DNA from: HOT-345 sp963531535
GTDB lineage: Bacteria > Patescibacteriota > Gracilibacteria > Absconditabacterales > Absconditicoccaceae
Direction of reading: 5' to 3'
NCBI GenBank assembly: GCA_963531535.1
Contig: CAUSGX010000015.1
Span: forward strand, 1-22,214
DNA length: 22,214 nucleotides
Shown here: one piece after another, positions 1-9,593 of the stretch
How the letters are laid out: every line of letters begins with the position of its first letter
Position numbering within the stretch: the first letter of the stretch is position 1
Program-made: the position numbers and the translations under genes
Notes under the pieces: model-generated
Told to the model about the DNA's origin: nothing
Seen by the model: only the letters and a program-made list of their open reading frames with translations
The model's database searches: none

Positions 1-1792
1 ATTGATATACTATATCATCTTTCTCTTGAATTTCTTTTAATAACCCTTTTATCTTTTCTGATCGCTCTTTTTTTAGAGATCAATCTGGATCTTGAATATT
101 TACTATTGGAGAACTATTTATATCTGTAAACGTTCAAAAAAAATATACAGTAGCATTAATAAATCACTTTTCTCTTTCCGTATCTTTCCAATTATGTTTT
201 CAAAGGAGGGAGAAATATTTTCTGATAATTTGAATATAGTTGTCAGAAAAATTGCTAGAAACTCAGTGATCGTCTTTACTTCTATCGTTAGAAATATTCT
301 GAATAATATCGTACATTATTGATGAGGTATAGGTATGTTCAAATGGAAAAAATAGTCTATTGACTATTTGCGGAAATCTATCAATATTATCGAAATTAGG
401 CTTTTCTAATTTTCCCAAAATAGAGGTCCTCCAAGAATCAAGAATATAAATTGAAAAAGACCTAGAATCATTTTGATTACGTATTAACTTTTCTATTAAA
501 TTACATTTATCTTTTCAAGAGTTAGCTAAATTAAGATCTGTGAAAATAAAACTATGTTTATCTTTTATTTCTTTTACTTCGAGGTCTTTTGGACTCAATT
601 CTTCAGACCAGCTAAGGTTCTTTGAATAATAAAATTTTAAATCAGATAAGATGGACGTTTCTTTTTCATACACCGATTTTATATACAAATATAATGAGAA
701 TATATCAATCCGGTTACTTCCAGAATAAAAATAGGAGTTTATACTTTCTTCTGGAATAATATCATTATATTTCTCTAAGTTTTCTTTTGCTTTATCTATA
801 TTTTGTTGAAACTTTCCTAATATCTCTTTCTTAAGAAATAATAAATCTCTTATTGTTAGTGTTATATCTTTTTCTTTAAGTGAATCGTAGAGGTTTATAC
901 ATAAATGCAGTATTTCCAGAATGTCGTTGTTGTCCCTCATTTCTAGAATCGAACCTGCTAAAAAAGTTATTAAATTCTTATATGTAGCCTCATAAATATC
1001 AATTTGACTATCACGAAATTTATTGAAATACTGATAAAAATTAATGGCATTTTCTTCCTGACGATCTCAAAGATAAAAATTATTCAAATAGTTAGAATCA
1101 GCAGAATAGAAACAGATCAAATTGGGATCAGATTTATTTTTATCTTTCTCTTCCTTTTGTATACTTGTTAAATTTTTTAGTAAATTTAATATTTTCCCAA
1201 TATTTAATAAATCTTTCTTTTCTACTCTATCGATATCATCAATGACAACTACTACAAAACAATCTTTATAGGTAGTTTGTAGTGAATCATTAATACTCTT
1301 AAGAATGTCTTGTACATTCTCTGATGATGGTGAGTTAAACAGTTTAAAGAACATATCAAGGTAATTACTCCCTGTTCATGCTCCAAGTATTTTTAATAGA
1401 TTAGATTTATAGCCTTTAAAATTTGGATCATACTTTTCGGATAATAATCCTGAAATAAAAGTATCTAAAAAGTGGGAATAGATTGAAGTTGTTGTTTCTA
1501 AATTTCGAGGAGAAAAATCTATACGAATAAATTTTCTCTCTCATAAGTAGTCTTTAGACTCTTTTAAATGTTTTAAAGTTTCTTCTATGAAAAAAGTTTT
1601 ACCAGATCCCCACAATCAAGTAATAAAATTCATTCCAGATTTTATTTTATACCTTTCTTTTTCTTGTTCTAATAATTGATACTCTATATAGTCCTTTATT
1701 ATTGGAGAGAGATTTAAGCAATCATCAATTTTATTCATTATATAGTCCTTTATTATTGGAGAGAGATTTAGTCAATCATCAATTTTATTCAT
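1..1792 (-). CDS. KAP-family P-loop NTPase (3' end beyond window)
   Basis: Continuous reading frame of at least 597 residues when TGA is read as Gly; it leaves the window at the left edge. The Walker A motif GLWGSGKT lies at residues 59-66 and its first Gly is a TGA codon. The Walker B stretch VVVVIDDIDRV, around residues 180-190, has the paired acidic residues typical of the KAP family (PF07693) within the STAND-like/AAA P-loop ATPases. The remainder is helical and charged. KAP NTPases often carry membrane helices inside the NTPase domain; none is evident here, but the gene directly upstream encodes a small membrane protein and overlaps this start by 8 bases, so the pair probably acts together at the membrane. 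Some KAP proteins are linked to phage exclusion or defence (family knowledge); the role here is unknown. The N-terminus is an exact 18-residue duplication, so the start could be 1792 or 1738. Confidence 0.82.
1685..1792 (-). repeat. Tandem 54-bp duplication at the KAP gene start
   Basis: Two adjacent 54-base units (1739-1792 and 1685-1738) each encode MNKIDD(G/C)LNLSPIIKDYI, in frame. They differ at two adjacent bases: TGA-CTA in the first unit against TGC-TTA in the second, so one residue changes from Gly (recoded) to Cys. Each unit brings its own ATG. The near identity implies a recent duplication. Confidence 0.9.
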
Positions 1793-2240
1793 TCTTTGCA
1801 TCTGGTAGAGAAAATAAAAAACAGATAAATCGTAACATAACAAATCTTAAAAAAAAACATCAATGAAAATTTAAGCAAAGTTTTTTCAAGAATACTGTTT
1901 CGGAAATTGTTGTCCAAGTTCATGATATAGAATACGCTAAAGATACTTGATATTGATAAGTATATATTGAGACCAAAACTGAAAAGATAAGTATAATTAA
2001 TAAAAATCAGAAAAGGTTTTTCCATAAAGCAGATAAATTGTTCCAACAATATTTAAGTTTTTTCCATAACAAAATTAAGACTAAAGAAACAATCGTTCGT
2101 AATGCAATCCATTGAAAATTTGTTAAATTTGGATTAATAATGTCTATCTTAAATGATAATAGAAATAGTAATGTGGTAGAGAATAATAATGCAATAAATT
2201 CATCTCTATTATTAATGATGGAGGTTTTTAATCGTTGCAT
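1785..2240 (-). CDS. Small multi-pass membrane protein paired with KAP NTPase
   Basis: 151 residues with ATG start at 2240 and TAA stop at 1785-1787; three internal TGAs read as Gly. It has about three to four hydrophobic segments: residues ~13-33 (LLFSTTLLFLLSF), ~43-60 (ALRTIVSLVLILLW), ~78-95 (FLLIILIFSVLVSIYTY) and a Phe/Cys-rich segment near the C-terminus. The stop overlaps the start of the KAP NTPase gene (ATGAATAA), which points to translational coupling and one transcript from the promoter at 2273-2300. I do not recognise the family. By context it may supply the membrane anchor that many KAP NTPases carry within themselves (inference). A frame of 86 codons at 1789-2049 is a shadow in another register. 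Confidence 0.7.
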
Positions 2241-2272
2241 AATTAATAAAAATTTAATAAAGACTCATTTTA

Positions 2273-2300
2273 TTCATACTTTTTTTAATTAATGTTTCAA
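2273..2300 (-). promoter_or_regulatory. Candidate promoter of the membrane protein/KAP operon
   Basis: On the minus strand TTGAAA (2295-2300) is followed after 16 bases by TATGAA (2273-2278), about 33 bases ahead of the ATG. The 16-base spacer is the one seen at most other promoters in this window. Confidence 0.5.
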
Positions 2301-2493
2301 GATATACTATCATTATTTCTTGAGTAATAAAAAATTTTATCTTTATTTTGTGTTGGTGTAATTGTGTATTTAAAAATAATTTTTATTTGTTTTTTATTAG
2401 AACTGTATTGATCCTTGTTGTTTTATTTATTCCAATTTAATTTATACAGTGTAAAAATAAAAATCTTGCTTTCCTTTATCTTTTTCTTATTAT

Positions 2494-2572
2494 AATGGAA
2501 TCGCTCACTTGCGTAAAGAGAATCTGACAAAACTTGGCTCACAGATTCTCTTGACTCGTTCGCTATTCCATT
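2494..2572. repeat. Nested inverted repeat (two-stem hairpin)
   Basis: The outer arms aatggaat (2494-2501) and attccatt (2565-2572) pair perfectly. The inner arms agagaatctg (2517-2526) and cagattctct (2542-2551) form a perfect 10-bp stem around a 15-base loop. The 3' outer arm can alternatively pair with aatgga at 2588-2593, giving two mutually exclusive folds. Function unknown. Confidence 0.7.
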
Positions 2573-2777
2573 TCCCTCTGGTTTAAGAATGGAGTAAGGA
2601 CTAGGAGAATGAGTAATTGTTATTTGAGGAGATTTATATAAGCAAGGATTTTATCTTTGTTTTTATGCTGTGAAATAGTATACTTTAAGACAAATTCTAT
2701 TTGTTTTAATTTAGGTAACAGCGTGTTCAAATATCTCCTTTGTGTCTCCAAAATTAAAGCTTATAATTATATTAAAT

Positions 2778-2829
2778 AAAAGTCACATTAAGATCAGATT
2801 TTTTGGGTCTATGGGAATGCGACTTTTTT
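2778..2829 (+). terminator. Possible U-tailed hairpin ahead of miaB
   Basis: AAAAGTC-a-CATT (2778-2789) pairs with AATG-c-GACTTTT (2816 onward), followed by a T run. The loop is long (about 26 bases), so it is weaker than the other terminators here. It could end a transcript entering from the structured region upstream. Confidence 0.35.
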
Positions 2830-2856
2830 GAATACTAGAAATTATCTTATTTTATA
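2828..2856 (+). promoter_or_regulatory. Candidate miaB promoter
   Basis: TTGAAT (2828-2833), 17-base spacer, TTTATA (2851-2856), followed by the first ATG at 2867. The leader would be very short. Confidence 0.35.
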
Positions 2857-2866
2857 TTGATCACAG

Positions 2867-4339
2867 ATGATGAAGTTTACGGTGATTACGCTCTGATGCC
2901 AGATGAATTATGCTGATACTGCCAGGGTAAAATCAGTTTTGAAAAATTGTTGATTTACGCCAGTGGAGACAGTAGAAGAGGCAGATATTGTGATCTTTGA
3001 TACTTGCTCTGTTCGCCAAAAATCTGAGGATAAAGTGACTGGAAAGCTTAAAGAAATCCCATTGGATAAGAAAGTTTGGATCACGGGATGTATGATTCAG
3101 CACAATATGAGAAATCAGAAAATTATGACTGGAAAGAAACTTCCAGAAAATCTAAAAACAGGGAATTTCTGAGGAGTTGTTCTGACAAAAGAGCCGAGGA
3201 TTGTAGGATTGACCTCTGAGGAGGTAAAAAATCTAAAAAAATCTGATAAAGGTGAGCTTGTTGGGATTAATCATAGTTTTAATCCACTTTTTCATAATCT
3301 GTCTCAAAAGTGGAAGAATATTGAGCTCTTTTTCCGTATTGATGATACGGGATTTTTGCCATTGATGCTTCAGAAGCTTGGATATGAAGTTCGTTATGAT
3401 AGAGAATTAACAAATGAATATTCAACGATTGTTCCAGAGGGGATAAACTCAAGTATGAATGCTCATAATAAGACTGCTTATATCCCGATTTCAACTGGAT
3501 GTAATCAGTTTTGTGCTTATTGTATTGTGCCTTTTGCTAGAGGATTGGAGAGATGGTTTCCTGTTGAACAGATCGTTAAAGAGGCAAAGATTCATCTTGC
3601 TAACGGAGTTAAGGAGATCGTTCTTTTGGGGCAGATCGTGAATAAGCATCCAGATTTCTTGACTATTGTAAAGGAGGTTTTGAAATTAGAAGGTTTGGAG
3701 TGGCTCAGATACACTTCTCCGTATCCTACGTATTATTCTGATGAGCTTTTGGCTCTTCATGAGACTGAACCAAAGCTGTGTCCACATATTCATATTCCAT
3801 TTCAGTCAGGATCAAATGCTGTGCTCAAAAAAATGTTCCGTGGATATTCAGCAGAGCAGTGCTATACTTTTATTGATAAGATTCGTTCGCTCAAGAGACC
3901 AATCTCTATCACAACTGATATTATTCTTTGATTCCCATGAGAGACAGAGGAGGATTTTCAAGAAACCTTAAAACTGACTGAATATGCGCGTTTTGATATG
4001 ATTTATATGTGAATTTATAGTAATCGTCCTGGGACTTTTGCAGATAGAAAGTATCCAGATGAGATTCCATACAAGGTAAAACATCAGAGACGAAGCCAAC
4101 TTAATGATATGTTGTATCGTATTTCTGATGAGAATAACCAACTTGAAGTCTGAGCTGAGAGAACCATGATTGTCAATGAAATTGCCGAAAACTGAGATAT
4201 CTTTGGATATACGGATAATATGAAGCAGATTATTTTAAAATCAAGCCCTAAAACTTCAAATCTTGAAGTCTGAATGCTGCTCCCAGTTCGTATTACTAAG
4301 TGAATGGTCTTTAAACTCGAAGGAGAGCCTCTTTTGTAA
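2867..4339 (+). CDS. miaB: tRNA-2-methylthio-N6-dimethylallyladenosine synthase MiaB
   Basis: 490 residues, stop TAA. This radical-SAM methylthiotransferase converts i6A37 to ms2i6A37 in tRNAs reading UNN codons. The N-terminal UPF0004 domain has its three cluster cysteines in LGCQMN (its Gly is TGA), DTCSVR and TGCM. The radical-SAM CxxxCxxC is C212-NQF-C216-AY-C219, followed by the typical SPYPTYYSDELL, HIPFQSGS and DIILGFPGETEEDF stretches (two TGA Gly in the last). A TRAM-like RNA-binding domain ends the protein. Residues ~100-205, between the N-terminal domain and the radical-SAM motif, are unlike the family: the CxxxCxxC sits about 55 residues later than in E. coli MiaB. ATG at 2867 or 2870; both give the expected N-terminus. 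Monocistronic, with a terminator downstream. Confidence 0.9.
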
Positions 4340-4388
4340 AATATGTTTTCAGTGAAATATTCTTTTATACTTTCTATAGAATACTCTT

Positions 4389-4423
4389 AAAAAAAGTGAG
4401 AAATCTGATTTTTCGCTTTTTTT
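4389..4423 (+). terminator. Rho-independent terminator after miaB
   Basis: AAAAAAAGTGAGAAAT pairs with ATTTTTCGCTTTTTTT across a 3-base loop; A-rich 5' arm and T-run 3' arm. Confidence 0.75.
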
Positions 4424-4424
4424 G

Positions 4425-4471
4425 TTTGCTTTCAGCAAATAAATCGCTATAGTTTGTTTGCTGAATGCAAA
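4425..4471 (+). promoter_or_regulatory. secA promoter with two flanking inverted repeats
   Basis: Candidate -35 TTTGCT (4425-4430), 17-base spacer, -10 TATAGT (4448-4453). Two similar inverted repeats, TTTGCT-ttc-AGCAAA (4425-4439) and TTTGC-tgaat-GCAAA (4457-4471), lie over the -35 and just after the -10, 32 bases centre to centre. The second would be at the start of the transcript. They look like a pair of operator half-site palindromes; no regulator is known. Confidence 0.4.
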
Positions 4472-4502
4472 GTCAGATTTTATTTTTTGCTTTGAAAAAA
4501 CA

Positions 4503-7500
4503 ATGTTTAACTGGTTTCTCAGTTTGATTGGTTGAGATTATAATCAAAAACAAATTGATAAAATTTTGCCGATAATTAAAGAAATTCAATTTTTGTATGC
4601 ACAATATGATAGTTTAACAGATCAAGAAATCCAAGATAAGACCAATGAATTTAAGCAGAGAATCCAAGATGGTGCAAGCTTGGATAGTTTGTTGCCTGAG
4701 GCGTTTGCTGTTGTGAAACAGGCTTGTAAAAGGCTCGTTGGAACTACATGTAAGGTAAAAGGTCAGGAGCTAACTTGGAATATGGTCCCATATGATGTTC
4801 AGTTTATTGGAGGAATTATCTTGCATCAAGGAAAGATTGCTGAGATGAAGACTGGAGAAGGAAAGACTTTGGTTGCAGTAGCTCCAGTGTATCTTAATGC
4901 TCTTTCAGGGAAGGGAGTCCATGTTGTAACTGTAAATGATTATCTCGCTTCTCGTGATGCTGAATGGATGGCTCATGTATATAACTGGCTTGGGCTCAGT
5001 GTTTGATCTGTTGTAAAATCGACTCCACTTTCAGTGAGAAGAGAGCAGTATTCTAGAGATATTACTTATGTTGAAAACTCTGAACTTGGATTTGATTACC
5101 TGAGAGATAACCTTGTAAAATCATTAGATGAAAGAAGTCTGACTTGGAGACCTTTGAATTATGCGATTGTGGATGAGATTGATAGTATTTTGATTGATGA
5201 GGCGAGAACTCCGTTAATCATTTCTCAGCCAAGAGAAGAACCAACAGAAAAGTATACTTATTATGCACAGATGGTGAACTTTCTGACTCCATGCTCTGAG
5301 AAAAAGAAGGTTTCAAAAGGATTTATTCAGGAAATCTTGACTGATAACGGAGGGAAGCCACAGGAGGAAGATGGAGATTACTATATCGATGAAAAGACCA
5401 AGACTGCTCAGCTTTCTGGAAGAGGTATTGCTAGGCTTGAGGAACTTTTGAAGGTTGAAAATATCTACAAGGATATGGGATATGAGGAAATTCATCATAT
5501 TGAAAATGCTCTTAAGGCAAAGGCTGTATATATCAGAGATAAGGATTACATTATTTCCAATGGTGAGGTTTTGATCGTAGATGAGCATACTGGGCGTACT
5601 ATGCCTGGTAGAAGATTCTCTGAGGGGCTTCATCAAGCGATTGAGGCGAAGGAAGGAGTGCAAATTCAAAGAGAATCTCAAACTATGGCGACTATTACTT
5701 ATCAGAACTTTTTTAAGCAATACGCAAAGCTTTCTGGTATGACTGGAACTGCCTCTACTGAGGGAGAAGAGTTTAGTAAGATCTATGATCTTGAGGTCGT
5801 GATTGTCCCAACCAATAGGAAGGTGCTTAGAGTAGATATGAATGATAAGGTCTATTATAATCAGCCAACTAAGTGGAGATTTGTGAAGGATTATATTAAG
5901 TTTTATCACGATATGGGGCAGCCGATCTTGATCGGTACTGCAGATATTGCGACTTCTGAATATGTTTCTAGGATTCTTGAGCAGGAGGCAATTGTGCATT
6001 ATGTTTTGAATGCTAAGTTTCATGAGCAGGAGGCAAATATCGTAGCTAATGCTGGAAAATATAAGTCTGTAGTGGTTGCTACAAATATGGCTGGTCGTGG
6101 TACAGATATTAAACTTGAGGATTGATTAAATGAGAGACTGGCTGAAAATTATGTCCGCTATTTTCTCAAGCAGGTAAAAAACTGAAATCAGATTTCTGGA
6201 AATCTTTTTTCTGAGCTTGAATATTGACTTTTCCTTGATGCTTTGAAAAAAGAGCTTGGGCTTAGTGATGCACAGATAGATGGACTTGTGCAGGGAATTG
6301 AGTTGCCTGAGATGAAAATTTCAGCAAAACTAACTTTGAAGAGAAAAGAAAATTCTCAGCCATATGCGAGAGTGAGTTTTATCCCACTCCAAACTTCTGA
6401 GAAATCTGAAAGTATTGAAAAAGATCTGTTTTTTGGACTCTTTATCCTAGGAACAGAGAAACATGAGTCAAGAAGAATTGATAATCAGCTTAGAGGAAGA
6501 GCAGGAAGACAGTGAGACCCTGGTGTTTCGATTTTCTTTGTAGCGTTGGATGATAGTTTGATGAGAAAGACAGGAGGGGAGAGGATTCAGTCTCTGGTTT
6601 CTATGATTTTTTCAAAGGCTGATAGAGAGAGTCTAGAACTTACTCAAAAACAATTTACCACTGTAAGTACGAGAGCGCAAAAGGAAATTGAAGGATGGTA
6701 TTTTGGTATTAGAAAGCATCTTTTTGACTATGATAGTGTGGTAGACAAGCAGAGAAAGAGAATTTATAAGACAAGAGATGAGATTCTTGAAAGTGAGCAT
6801 GATGAAAATAAGAGAATTCAATATGTGGAGAATCTTAAGGAAGCTTTTGTTAATGAAGCTAAGAATATTATTATTGCTCAGATTACAAATGCTGAGATCA
6901 CAGGGCAATCTGTAGCTGATCTCTTGGTCGTATTAAATAAGGAGTTTGGACTCAACTTTACACAGGCTGAGTATTATGAATATGCTAAGCTAGACTATGA
7001 AGGATTGAAAGCAGTTTTGCTTGAAAGGTTTGATGCATATTTCACGAGAGTATTTGGTCAGCTTGAGACAAAGGTATTGTTTGATGTATTTAGAGAGGTG
7101 CATCTTCATTTCCTAGATAAACTCTGGGTAAATCACATCGATGAAATGCAGAATCTTAGAGAAAAAGTCTGACTTATGGCGTATGCTCAGTTAGATCCGC
7201 TTGTAGTCTACAAAAAGGAATCTTTTGAAAAGTTCCAAGAATTGATCTCTTCAATTATCAATAATACCGCACTTTACCTTATGAAGATTGACTTTGATTT
7301 GCTTGCGCAACAGCAACAGGTGCAGGCAACACTTGATATTACAAGTGATGAGGATCGTGCTGGTAAGGTAATGGAAATATTGGCATCAGCAACTGATGAT
7401 TTGCCAGCTCAGGCTCCATCTCAACCAGTTTTTGTGCAGGAGAGTGACGAAAGAAGTCAGCTTTTCGAGTCTGATGATGATGTTGAAGTATTTGAGGCAG

Positions 7501-7601
7501 ATGAGACTCCTCAAGTAACATATCCTGATGGAAAGGTAAGACCTAATGATCCATGCCCATGCGGAAGTGGAAAAAAATATAAAAAATGTCACGGAAAATA
7601 A
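4503..7601 (+). CDS. secA: Protein translocase ATPase SecA
   Basis: 1032 residues; the frame continues through at least seven TGA codons. SecA is the motor that pushes preproteins through SecYEG. Start ATG at 4503 gives MFNWFLSLIGG, the usual short amphipathic N-terminus, ending in a TGA Gly at residue 11. Walker A MKTGEGKT is at residues ~115-122, the DEAD-like Walker B VDEIDSILIDEAR at ~221-233, and the preprotein-binding region follows. NBD2 motifs are TNMAGRGTDI (about residue 530) and RGRAGRQGDPG (about residue 670), where the Gly after RQ is TGA, a position invariant in the family. The scaffold and wing regions follow (LWVNHIDEMQNLREKVG), then an acidic linker and a C-terminal zinc site PCPCGSGKKYKKCHGK with CxC and CH ligands. 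Longer than E. coli SecA (901), mostly through insertions and the acidic linker. Confidence 0.97.
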
Positions 7602-7607
7602 TCTAAG

Positions 7608-7656
7608 AAAGAAGAAGTCTGAGATTCGTTTGATGATTTCAGACTTTTTTCTTTGT
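7608..7656 (+). terminator. Terminator after secA
   Basis: AAGTCTGA (7615-7622) pairs with TCAGACTT (7639-7646), followed by TTTTCTTTG and another T run. It lies between secA and the phosphoesterase, so the latter may depend on read-through or an unseen promoter. Confidence 0.6.
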
Positions 7657-7676
7657 TTTTAATTCTCTTTTTAAAA

Positions 7677-8771
7677 ATGGGAATAGTCGGAATTCTATTC
7701 GTGCTTATCTTCATTCTATTGATGAATTTTGTTGTTTCCAATATTGTTTGGTTTTTTGGGCAGGAGCTTGATAGAATGATGTTTTTGCTGATTGCGGCAG
7801 CGATTGTGGTTTTGTGTCTTGGATACGTGATCTTTCATCAAAATGCGAAGTCGATCGTTGGTGATTACTGGGAAACTACAACAATGACTGTGCTAGGAAT
7901 TTTAACGGTTGCCTTGTCAGTGATTGCGGTATTTTGGTCGATTGAAGGTGGACTCTTGGCTTGGACTCCGTATTCTATTAGAGGAGTATATTGAGGTCGG
8001 AGTTTTGTGATTGCAGTTGTTGGGCTCTCGATTTATGCTTGGTGGGCAGCGCATAGTACAGTGATTAGGACTATTCAGATTCCAGTTGATAATCTCCAGT
8101 CTCCAAGTAGGATTATCTATATGTCAGATATTCATATCGCAAAAAAATCTGATTTACCTTTCTTATATAGTATTATTGAGAAGGTTAATAAAATTGATGC
8201 CGATTTTGTAGTAATCAATTGAGATTTTATTGATGGAAGAGGATTCGATATTGGAGATTTTGATGTGCTCAATACGATCAATAAGGAAGTTGTTTTTACG
8301 TATGGAAATCATGAAGCTTATGCTGGGAATGCATATGTGAAGTCGCTTCTTTCTCCTACAAAATTGCATATGTTATCAGATCAGAAGTTGATTCTTTGAT
8401 GATGGGAAATCCTCGGACTGTCTGATATGAATGGAAGTGATTCTCAGAAAAATAGGAACCTTTTGGCGCATAAACTTAAAAATATACAATGGGAAACTGA
8501 GTATCCGAAACTTTTAGTTTTGCATGAGCCGGTTGGACCTGAGGTTGCAATGAAGTATGGCGTTAATCTTCAAGTCGCTGGACATACGCATAATGGGCAA
8601 CTCTTTCCGTTTACTTTATTTGTAAAAATGGCGTTCCCATATATTAAAGGGCTTTATAGTTTTGATACTTCTTCACTCTTTGTGAGTTCAGGGATCGGAA
8701 CTTGGGGGCCTGCGATGAGGCTTGGTTCGCGTTCAGAGTTGATTGTCTTAGATTTGATTCCAAAGAAATAA
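7677..8771 (+). CDS. Membrane-anchored calcineurin-like metallophosphoesterase
   Basis: 364 residues. The first ~140 residues carry four hydrophobic segments (starting VGILFVLIFILLMNFVV, MMFLLIAAAIVVLCLGYVI, VLGILTVALSVIAVFW, FVIAVVGLSIYAWW). The metallophosphoesterase domain (PF00149) follows, with its metal-ligand blocks in order: SDIH, NGDFIDG, YGNHE, LHEP and AGHTHNGQ. This order and the GHTHxGQ ending are typical of the YkuE/YaeI group, which act on lipid or nucleotide phosphoesters at the membrane; the substrate cannot be read from sequence. The Gly of the metal-binding GDxxD block is encoded by TGA (8220-8222), and a Gly-Gly pair near 8399 is TGA TGA. ATG at 7677 is preferred over a TTG eight codons upstream, which lies in the secA terminator. 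Confidence 0.88.
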
Positions 8772-8772
8772 G

Positions 8773-8807
8773 AAAAAAGGCTGAAGTATTTCAGCTTTTT
8801 CTTTTTT
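8773..8807 (+). terminator. Terminator after the phosphoesterase
   Basis: AAAAAA-g-GCTGAA, loop gtat, TTCAGC-TTTTTCTTTTTT; begins directly after the TAA. Confidence 0.8.
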
Positions 8808-8818
8808 AATGAAAAATC

Positions 8819-8846
8819 TTGAAAATAAGGCTTATTTGAGTATGCT
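8819..8846 (+). promoter_or_regulatory. Candidate pduL promoter
   Basis: TTGAAA (8819-8824), 16-base spacer, TATGCT (8841-8846), with a predicted transcript start near 8853, about 30 bases before the ATG. Confidence 0.55.
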
Positions 8847-8882
8847 TGAGATCAGCTTTTTTATTTTTTTATGTTTTTTTTA

Positions 8883-9455
8883 ATGAGAGTACCAATCGGA
8901 ATTTCAAATAGGCATGTGCATTTATCTCAAGCAGATGCGAATACATTATTTGGCTCAAATTATGAGTTGACTCCTATGAAAGAGCTTTCTCAACCAGGAC
9001 AATATGCGTGTGCTGAGACTTTAACGATCAAAGGACCTAAGTGAGAGCTTTCAAAAGTTAGAATACTTGGGCCTTATAGAAAGTTTTCTCAGGTAGAAAT
9101 TATGATGGGAGATAATTTTAAGCTAGGAACACAAGCTCCAATTAGGGAATCTGGTGATCTTGAAGGTTCTGCTGGTATTACATTGATTGGGCCAGCTGGA
9201 GAAGTTGAACTTAAGCAAGGACTGATTGTAGCGAAAAGACATATTCATATGAGTGTTGCTGATGCTCAGGATTTTTGAGTTCATAATGGGCAAATTGTGA
9301 AAGTAAAAACCAATGGAATTAGAGCTCTTGTATTTGATGAGGTGGTAATTAGGGTAGATGATCGTTTCGCTTTGGATATGCATATTGATGTAGAGGAGGG
9401 GAATGCTGCTGGGCTTCAGCAGTGAGATTGGTGAGAATTGATTGTAGATGAGTAA
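8883..9455 (+). CDS. pduL: Phosphate acyltransferase, PduL family
   Basis: 190 residues from the ATG at 8883 (194 from the in-frame ATG at 8871); stop TAA. PduL (PF06130) interconverts acyl-CoA and acyl-phosphate and is a zinc enzyme unrelated to Pta. Both PTAC half-domains are present: the first opens PIGISNRHVHLS and contains ELSQPGQYACAETLTI and the GPYRKFSQVEI block; the second opens AKRHIHMS and ends DMHIDVEEGNAAG. The metal ligands HVH, the Glu of CAET, HIH and the His of MHID all match the family pattern. TGA Gly codons occur at several places (GPKGE, FGVHN, GDWGE). There is no microcompartment gene in the window and no encapsulation-peptide-like N-terminal helix, so it is probably a free housekeeping phosphotransacetylase linking acetyl-CoA and acetyl-phosphate (inference). 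Confidence 0.92.
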
Positions 9456-9489
9456 TCATTTTTGATTTTCTTACTTCTTCCATCGATCG

Positions 9490-9517
9490 TTAGAACTACG
9501 AAGTACATCCTTACAAT
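9490..9517 (+). promoter_or_regulatory. Candidate glyA promoter
   Basis: TTAGAA (9490-9495), 16-base spacer, TACAAT (9512-9517), giving a leader of about 70 bases before the glyA ATG. Confidence 0.4.
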
Positions 9518-9593
9518 CTAGATATTTGCGATAATTAAACAAAATATAAGGTTGAAAAGTCAGATTTTTTACTTGCTAATCAGAAAAAAAGAA

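Larger units (their letters stand above)
2241..2866. other. 626-base AT-rich region without a gene, containing nested inverted repeats
   Basis: Divergent intergenic space between the KAP operon and miaB. No reading frame with a recognisable product on either strand, even with TGA as sense. It holds the minus-strand promoter at 2273-2300; a TATAAT box (2491-2496, with TTGCTT at 2466-2471, 19-base spacer) on the plus strand; a strong nested hairpin at 2494-2572; an outer imperfect inverted repeat (about 2444-2472 against 2640-2674); a U-tailed hairpin at 2778-2829; and the miaB promoter. A structured non-coding RNA from about 2500 to 2830 is possible but not identified: no tmRNA, RNase P, 6S or tRNA signature was convincing. 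Confidence 0.55.

Noticed and set aside
92..322. 76-codon plus-strand frame
   Set aside because: Antisense to the KAP NTPase, whose frame is continuous with TGA as Gly.
1789..2049. 86-codon minus-strand frame with hydrophobic segments
   Set aside because: Out of register with the 151-residue membrane protein that links to the KAP start; hydrophobicity is shared because of T-rich codons.
2496..2571. tRNA-like cloverleaf of 76 bases with TGGAAT/ATTCCA acceptor-like pairing
   Set aside because: The central stem is 10 bp with a 15-base loop and there is no T arm or TTCRA loop.
5313..6023. 236-codon frame on the minus strand
   Set aside because: Lies entirely antisense to secA; its translation is low complexity and matches no family, while the plus strand shows SecA motifs throughout.
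7653..7676. TTG start upstream of the phosphoesterase ATG
   Set aside because: It lies in the T run of the secA terminator; the ATG at 7677 gives a normal membrane-protein N-terminus.
9552..9593. TTG start giving 14 extra residues to GlyA
   Set aside because: The ATG at 9594 gives the family-length protein and a typical N-terminus.
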